Shown here piece by piece: positions 22,901-31,900 of a DNA stretch of 64,000 nt. The notes beneath the pieces were generated by a model that was not told the DNA's origin, made no database searches, and worked only from the letters and a program-made list of their open reading frames with translations. Origin of the DNA: Omphiscola glabra (lineage: Eukaryota > Mollusca > Gastropoda > Lymnaeidae); contig OZ024797.1 of NCBI GenBank assembly GCA_964017045.1, positions 17,019,863 through 17,083,862 on the forward strand, given 5' to 3'. A program made the translations under genes and the position numbers. Each line of letters starts with the position of its first letter. Within the stretch, counting starts at the first letter, position 1.

Positions 22901-25900
22901 ACCATCTCATTAACTACTCACTATAAACCATCTCATTAACTACTCACTATAAACCATCTCATTAACTACTCACTATAAACCATCTTATTAACTACTCACT
23001 ATAAACCATCTCATTAACTACTCACTATAAACCATCTCATTAACTACTCACTATAAACCATCTCATTAACTACTCACTATAAACCATCTCATTAACTACT
23101 CACTATAAACCATCTCATTAACTACTCACTATAAACCATCTCATTAACTACTCACTATAAACCATCTCATTAACTACTCACTATAAACCATCTCATTAAC
23201 TACTCACTATAAACCATCTCATTAACTACTCACTATAAACCATCTCATTAACTACTCACTATAAATCCTCTCATTAACTACTCACTACAACGACACACGA
23301 ATAGAACGCAAAAAAGAGTTGCGTACCTTGAATAAAAAGCGCCCGAGACGAACCCACAAAAGGGCGAACCCACAACAGCGCCCCCCCCCTAATACATACA
23401 CTATTTATATGATATTATATATACCTAACAAAATTCCACCCAGGGCCAACGCCTCTTGAGCCCCCCCCCCTCTAATACGCCACTGGCAACACACAAACAC
23501 ACACATCCAGCAGGCGCGGGTTACAGCAAACTTAAGGGCAATGATAACATGAAGTAAAGACAGTCTCCAGATAAGAAATGATTTAGCTAAATATAACCCA
23601 ACAGAGCCAACCTTGTATACCTGCATACACTGTGACAAACTATATGTGTCTGGCACGGTCACAGCTTAAATAATTGAATAATTCCTTTGTTCTTCTTCCA
23701 TCTACATTTATAACAAACAAAAAATGTATCAATTCCAGCGGGCACCAATGGGCCGGGAAGGCAAAGAGTGTGGGTCAGGGGTTGAAAGGGGTCTTCCTGA
23801 ACATTCGGCCTTTTGACAATACCACCCGCCACCACCCCCCACCTTCTGTTTTCCACACCATAGGAGTTGATTTTTGTTTACTGCCTAACGTAAGTAATAA
23901 CAGCTATACTCTACTGAATTTTATATGCGTAACATTGCACTGAGGGTGACTGAGAAAATATAGTTTCTGAAGTTAGCTTCTTGGAAATAGAACACACACC
24001 TCCCCTGACAAAGTGTGTGTGTGGGGGCGGGGTTGGGGGGGGGGATAGATATGAGATATTTCAAAATGTAGCATGGTATTTTATGAGGAAAAAGTCTTCA
24101 TAAGTATGAGGCCCTTGAGTAGTACATGGTTCCCCGCTCTAATGGCCCGGCTGACCTCTTGCTGACCCACTTCCCTGTGATATGACGTTCGATGCTGGTT
24201 TTCCACTGATTATAATAACATAAGTATGCATATAGACATAAAACACCACAGTAAACATGAAATAGACTAATTTAGAACAAAGTTTCGTATTGCATTAATG
24301 CAAGTCTCTAAATCTAAATAACACTATCGAGTTTTCTTGAAAAGTAAAAACTCCCCAATAAGACATGACGGTACATTGCTTACATTCAGAGATGTAACCA
24401 AGACACGATCATGGCTTACATTCAGAGATGTAACCAAGACACGATCATGGCTTACATTCAGAGATGTAACCAAGACACGATCATGGCTTACATTCAGAGA
24501 TGTAACCAAGACATGGTCATAGCTTACATTCAGAGATGTAACCAAGACACGATCATGGCTTACATTCAGAGATGTAACCAAGACACGATCATGGCTTACA
24601 TTCAGAGATGTAACCAAGACACGATCATGGCTTACATTCAGAGATGTAACCAAGACACGGTCATAGCTTACATTCAGAGATGTAACCAAGACACGATCAT
24701 GGCTTACATTCAGAGATGTAACCAAGACACGATCATAGCTTACGTTAAGAGATGTAACCAAGACACGATCATGGCTTACATTCAGAGATGTAACCAAGAC
24801 ACGATCATGGCTTACATTCAGAGATGTAACCAAGACACGATCATGGCTTACATTCAGAGATGTAACCAAGACACGATCATGGCTTACATTCAGAGATGTA
24901 ACCAAGACACGATCATAGCTTACATTCAGAGATGTAACCAAGACACGATCATATCTTACATTCAGAGATGTAACCAAGACACGATCATAGCTTACATTAA
25001 GAGATGTAACCAAGACACGATCATAGCTTACATTCAGAGATGTAACCAAGACACGGTCATGGCTTATATTCAGAGATGTAACCAAGACACGATCATGGCT
25101 TACATTCAGAGATGTAAACAAGACACGATCATAGCTTACATTCAGAGATGTAACCAAGACACGATCATAGCTTACATTCAGAGATGTAACCAAGACACGA
25201 TCATATCTTACATTCAGAGATGTAACCAAGACACGGTCATGGCTTACATTCAGAGATGTAACCAAGACACGATCATGGCTTACATTCAGAGATGTAACCA
25301 AGGCACGATAGAAACCTGGCTTACCTTTAGTGGTGTAACCAAGACAAGAACATGGCTCACCTTCAGTGGGGAATAGCCGTATATGTTTGTAAACATATTG
25401 TCTATGGCGTCCAATTCTGAGGTCGATTTCCCCTTCAGCAAATTTTGAGATGAGCTTAAAGATGTGTCAGTCAACGTGTCCACCACAAGAAACATCTCGT
25501 TGATATAGACGAGCGTCTGCTCGTTCGTGTAGGGGTCAAATCTGTCATGGCTGCTCTGCTGCCCCCGTGGTGGCTCATCCCCTTGATTCCCATGGCTGTC
25601 ACCGGAACTGCTTGATGCTTGAACTTCCTCGGTGTTTGGATGGATAACATTGATCTTGGTCCCATCTATTTGCGGTGACGATTTTGTGGATGATGACACC
25701 ACGGGGATCAAGGATTGGGTCACTCCATTGGCAGGTTGAGATAATCCAGGAGCGGATGTGGATAATCCAGAAGTGTACTTAGATAATTCGGTTGATTTTA
25801 TTGTGGCCGCAGTTGGTGTGTGTGAAGATGGTACAAACGACGTGATAATTTGGTTGGAGATGTACGAGGGATCAGAGGGGTCACATGTAGACAATGGATA

Positions 25901-28900
25901 AATACAATATTTACGGGGCCCTTGTTGATTAGGGCAATGTGGAGTGGGCCCCTGTTGGTTAGGGAAATTTGAAATGGGCCCCTTGGCGTGATGATAACGA
26001 CCAGAAGGCAGGAGTGAATGATTATGTTTGGAATGATATGTGTTCTGGTGAAAAGGTATTGTCTGGGGAAACATGGCCACCTCGTTGGTGCTTGGGCCAT
26101 CTTTTGTTCTTGTGTCTGTGTGGGGCTGGCTGTGGTCCTCTGTGATCTCAGATTTTATGACCACTGCATCATACTGATCATCGTGGATGGACCGATGTGG
26201 CACCTGGTCACTTGAATTATGTCCTATTGTATTGCATGAACTGTGTGAACCATGGTCCAGCTTAGTTATTTTAAATGGGTAAATCTGTTGTTTCGTTTCT
26301 TCAGTCGAGACATGCGTTCTTTTTAAAGAATTATAGGATATATAACCAGACGTGCTTTTCAGAATTTCATTTACAATATAATCAGAAGAATCAGCTGGCT
26401 GTATTTCTTTGTGTCTAGATTTAGAGCAGATCCTCAAATCCAAAACTGATGATTCACAACTTTCATAATGGGGCTCCTTCGATCCCATCTGTGGTGAAGG
26501 TGACCTGTTTATCCCCTGGTGACCCCAACCCATGGAAGGCAGCAAGGGAGGATAACTTGCTGATGGCAGAGGTTTATTTTTGTTCAATGCATCACAGTGC
26601 TCACTCCTTGGTGTGACCTCTTGACCCAATTTTTTGTTGGAGACCGTGTCCTGGGACATCTGAACCAGCTTTGGCATTCTCTGCCCTTCGATGTTCCTGA
26701 CCCCCGGCCCAAGGTGAGGATGTGGGATGACCTCTGGCCCAAGGTGAGGGTGTGGGATGACCTCCGACCCAAGGTGAGGGTGTGGGTAGTATACCCTGTG
26801 ATGGTTTGTGGAATTTTTTAGGGAAACATCATCAACCGTATTGTTTAAAGAAAGACCATTTCTTGTTGAATGGCCAACTCTATGCTGAGCTTCAAACGAG
26901 AGATGGCGCTCGGACTCCAACAGACGCGAGTCATTGGTTCCTCTACTGTGTGGGGGTAAAGAGTTGTATGGGACATTGGGAGGGTTTGAGGTGACATGCT
27001 GGCGAGGGAGTAAGGTAGTTCTTTGATGTGGCACCGAGCTTCCGGGAGCAGAGTTGCGTAACACCTCTCTGGCCTGATGGATATGATTGAACATCGTGGA
27101 TCTTTGGTTGGCAGCTCTGGAGCCAAGGTCAATGAATTCACCCATTCTTGGCACTGGAACTTGAAGGTGAGCATTGCGGGATTGTGGCAGTCGTGTGGGT
27201 AGAGCAGTCACGCTGCGATGGTATGGCCTGTCCACGTAGGAACTTGAAGAACTGTTAACGGAAAATTCTGGCCTTGTCATCTCTCTGGTCATCCAAAGGC
27301 CACTGCCACGAGTGTTGCTCAGTTGTTCACTGTAATTCCTAGTTGCGATATTTTGATGGTCGGTAGCAGAAAGTTGGTTGTCATGAGATAAAGTGTAGTT
27401 GTTGTTGTAAGAAGGCAGCACTCCCAGGGGTTGATTGGTGGACGACATGGCATGGTCCACCTGACGCCTTGGGTAGAGTTTCCTGGGACGTCCCATCTTG
27501 ATAGCTTGGAATAGATAGGTCAAGGTTAAATAGGCCAGACTATTGGGCAATATATAATTATTAAGCTGTGAGGTTAATTCAAAATTCATTATATTCCTTA
27601 TTTAATGATTAACCTTATATTGGTTATAAGTGCAAAGTTATGGCCAAGTTTCATTGAAGACAAAACAAAGAAGCTGAGGTTTCGACTATAGAATCTAAGC
27701 CTTCTATAGCAGATTTAAAAAAAAAAAGTTTTTTTACAATGTCTACACGCGAAGTGTTTATCTTTTAATCTATACTTAAGTTGATATCTTGTCGAAATTT
27801 CCCCTGCACATATTTTAAGACCAGTGGAGAATACAACCATCCTCAAACAATTATAAAAATGACCACAGTAAGACATATCTATCATAAAGTTTTAAAAAGT
27901 TAATTTCAGGATCATATCACAGAAATCCGACTGGACGCAAATCAAAAATCAAATGGTAGAGACTCACCTTCCCTGGACATGCCCATCGTCAGACACTTCT
28001 GGTAGCGGCAGTAGCGACAGTTGTTTCTGTTGCGTGGGTTTAATCGACACGATTGCTCATCCTTACAAACATAAGTGCTGTGCTCCTTCAGACCTCTCCG
28101 GAAAAATTTCTGAGATTCAAAAAACATCATTGTTTGTGGAACATAATGGAAGCAACTAAGACAGTGGTTCTCAACCTGTGGGTCACGACCCCTTTGGGGG
28201 TCGAACAATCGTTACACAGGGGTCGCCTCGGAAAAACACATATCTGAAGTATCAACGAAAATAATTTTATGGTTGGGGGTCACCACCACATGAGGAACTG
28301 TATTACAGGGTCGTGGCATTAGGAGGTTGAGAAACGCAGATCTAAGACAAGCTGATCTAATGGAAGTATGTGAGACAAGCTGATCTAATGGAAGTATCTG
28401 AGACAAGCTGATCTAATGGAAGTATCTGAGACAAGCTGATCTAATGGAAGTATCTAAGACAAGCTGATCTAATGGAAGTATCTGACACAAGCTGATCTAA
28501 TGGAAGTATCTGACACAAGCTGATCTAATGGAAGTATCTGACACAAGCTGATCTAATGGAAGTATCTGAGACATGCTGATGTAATGGAAGTATCTGCTGA
28601 CACAAGCTGATCTAATGGAAGTATCTGACACAAGCTGATCTAATGGAAGTATCTGACACAAGCTGATCTAATGGAAGTATCTGAGACAAGCTGATCTAAT
28701 GGAAGTATCTGACACAAGCTGATCTAATGGAAGTATCTGACACAAGCTGATCTAATGGAAGTATCTGAGACAAGCTGATCTAATGGAAGTATCTAAGACA
28801 AGCTGATCTAATGGAAGTATCTGACACAAGCTGATCTAATGGAAGTATCTGACACAAGCTGATCTAATGGAAGTATCTGACACAAGCTGATCTAATGGAA

Positions 28901-31900
28901 GTATCTGAGACAAGCTGATCTAATGGAAGTATCTGACACAAGCTGATCTAATGGAAGTATCTGACACAAGCTGATCTAATGGAAGTATCTGAGACAAGCT
29001 GATCTAATGGAAGTATCTAAGACAAGCTGATCTAATGGAAGTATCTGACACAAGCTGATCTAATGGAAGTATCTGACACAAGCTGATCTAATGGAAGTAT
29101 CTGACACAATCTGATCTAATGGAAGTATCTGAGACAAGCTGATCTAATGGAAGTATCTGAGACAAGCTGATCTAATGGAAGTATCTGACACAAGCTGGAT
29201 GGAATGAAATGAGTATCATAATAAAAGTTCTATAAAGATACTTTACCTTGCAACCTTCACAAGTATAGACACCAAAATGGATGCCGTTGGCCAAATCACC
29301 ACACACTCGACACAGCTCTTGGCCATCTTGGGGTTGGATACATTCAGGTTTTTCTGGAGGTGTGTTATAAAAGGTGTTACAGGTGATAGGATGTGTCACA
29401 CCTGATAGGAGATGTTACAGGCGATAGGATGTGTCACATGTGATAGGAGTTGTTACAGGCGATACGATGTGTTATATGTGATGTTATGCTTTACAGGTGA
29501 TTCGAGGTTAATACATATAAAAATGTCTGATGGGCAATAGAGATGAGAAGGTCTAGTTTTAAATACAATCATAGATTCCAGACGTTTCATAGGCAGACAA
29601 CGGACTGTCTCCGCACTCACCCCTCCGTGACATGCCCACGGCCAAACACTGCTGATAACGACAGTACTGACATCTGTTTCTCAGCTGCTTCTTGATGTCA
29701 CACTGTCCGTGGCACTGTTGTAATATACATGGCTCGCCGTCCTTGGTACAGCGGATAAAGAAGCTCTGCCGACAGATAGATGATGGTCAAGGATGGCAAG
29801 GGATGGTATGGTATGGTAAGGAATGGTAACGGATGGTAAGGGATGGTAACGGATGGTAAGGGATGGTAATGGATGGTAACGGATGGTATGGGATGGTAAC
29901 GAATGGTAAGGCATGGAATGGGATGGCAATGGATTATGGGATGGTAAGGGGTTGTATGGGATGGTATGGGATTGTATGGGATGGTAGGGGATTGTATGGG
30001 ATGGTAAGGGATGGTATGCGGTACAGCAGGGGTCGGGGAACTACCGGTAATTTATAAGTTTAAGCCGAAGTTGTCCCCATGAATTGAAAGGGGAAAAATA
30101 ATTGTCTATTTATATTATAAATGGTTTATTATAGTAATTTATACGGAGATCGCAATTTTAAATATTAAAAAAAAAAAACATTTCGGGTGTTACCCCGGTT
30201 CACTGATCCATGCGGTAGAGGATGATGTGTGATGGTAGATGATGGTGTGTGATGGTAGATAATGGTGTGTGATGGTATATGGTGGTGTGTAATGGCAGAG
30301 GATGATGTGTGATGGTAGATGATGGTGTGTGATGGTAGATGTTGATATGTGATGGTAGATGGTGGTTTGTAATGGTAGAGGATGGTGTGTGATGGTAGAT
30401 AATGGTGTGTGATGGTAGATGTTCATATGTGATGGTAGATGGTGGTGTGTAATGGTAGATGGTGATGGTAGAGGACGGCGTGTAAAGGCAGTGATGGTGT
30501 GTGATGCTAAAGTATGGTGTGTGATGGTAGAGGATGATGTGTGATGTAGAGGATGGTGTGTGTTGTAGAGGGTGGTGTGTGATGTAGATGATTGTGTGTG
30601 ATGGCAGAGAATGTTCTGTGATGGTAGAGGATGATTTTTGATGGTAGAGGATGACGTGTGATGGTAGAGGTTAGTGTGTGATGGTAGAGGATGATATGTG
30701 ATGTAGAGGGTAGTGTGTGATGGTGGTGGATGGTGTGTGATGGTAGACTATGGTGTGTGATGGTAGATGATTGTGTGTGATGGTAGACTGTGGTGTGTGA
30801 TGGTAGATGATTATGTTTACTTTCTCAGCCTGCGAATCCACAGACCCCACAGCATCACTCACGCTACCCCATTTTGGAGTCGCGACCTAAGGGCAGACCT
30901 ATAGCCTGACTTTTGGTGCCCCTTGACTTTTGGTGCCCCTTGAGTTTTGGTGCCCCTTGACTTTTGGTGTCCCTGTGTTTTGGTGCCCCTTGACTTTTGG
31001 TGTCCCCTGAGTTTTGGCGCCCCTTGACTTTTGGTGCCCCTGACTTTTGGTTCCCCATTAGTTTTGGTGCCCCTTGACTTTTGGTGCCCCTGAGTTTTGG
31101 TGCCCATTGACTTTTGGTGCCCCTGAGTTTTGGTGCCCCCTGCCACTTTTTTATTTTTATTACTCAGTTGTCCAGTGCAAAATTAAAATATTTCCTTTTA
31201 GTGTTAAGTTCACATCACACTTATTCACGCATTTGGGACCCTTTAATACGCGAGGCTCCAGTCAGCCGCAGTGTCTTCACGAATATGAGCCCTTTTAATA
31301 TTTGAGGCCCCAGGCAGCCCCAGGAGATACAGTATCTAAGCTACGGCTCTGCCAATGGATTGGGAACCAGTGGTCTAGTGCCCATGGATTGGGAACCAGG
31401 GGTCTAATGTCCATGGATTGGGAACCAGGGGTCTAGTGTCAATGGATTGGGAACCAGTGGTCTAGTGCCCATGGATTGGGAACCAGGAGTCTAGTGCCCA
31501 TGGATTGGGAACCAGGGATCTAGTGCCCATGGATTGGTAACCAGGGTCTAGTGCCCATGGATTGGGAACCAGGGGTTTAGTGCCTTTGGATTGGGAACCA
31601 GGGGTCTAGTTCCCATGGATTGGGAACCAGGGGTCTAGTCTCAGCTTTTCTTGGAAGTTATAAAGCATTTCCAGGAACATTAATTAACTTTTTAAAATGA
31701 TCAACCAAATAAAGTTTGCTGCAAAATGTGAACTGAACTAAATTATGGAGAATTGGTGAAAAGAATGCCCTCTAAATTAAGAAAACAGAAATACAACGCG
31801 TAGCTTCTAGTCCAAACCTCAACCCCTTCCCACAAAAACACACACTCCAGAAAACCCCCAACTTTCCATCATCTCCCCGACTCTCCAGTCATGTCTACTA

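Larger units (their letters stand above)
18903..25360. other. NR intron 5, packed with tandem repeats and MITEs
   Basis: This 6.5-kb intron carries arrays at 19113, 20545, 22009, 22764 and 24378, MITEs at 19630 and 22507, and MITE-like scraps. The stretch 23420-23495 contains a CGCCACTGG end resembling the 40555-40736 MITE. Bases 21250-21340 carry a GGGGGCATGCCCCC patch. Bases 19865-20540, 20680-22000 and 23500-24370 are otherwise AT-rich with no coding signal. Confidence 0.6.

Noticed and set aside
22009..23289. CRISPR-like regular repeats
   Set aside because: Units are directly adjacent with no unique spacers and the DNA is eukaryotic; they are minisatellites.
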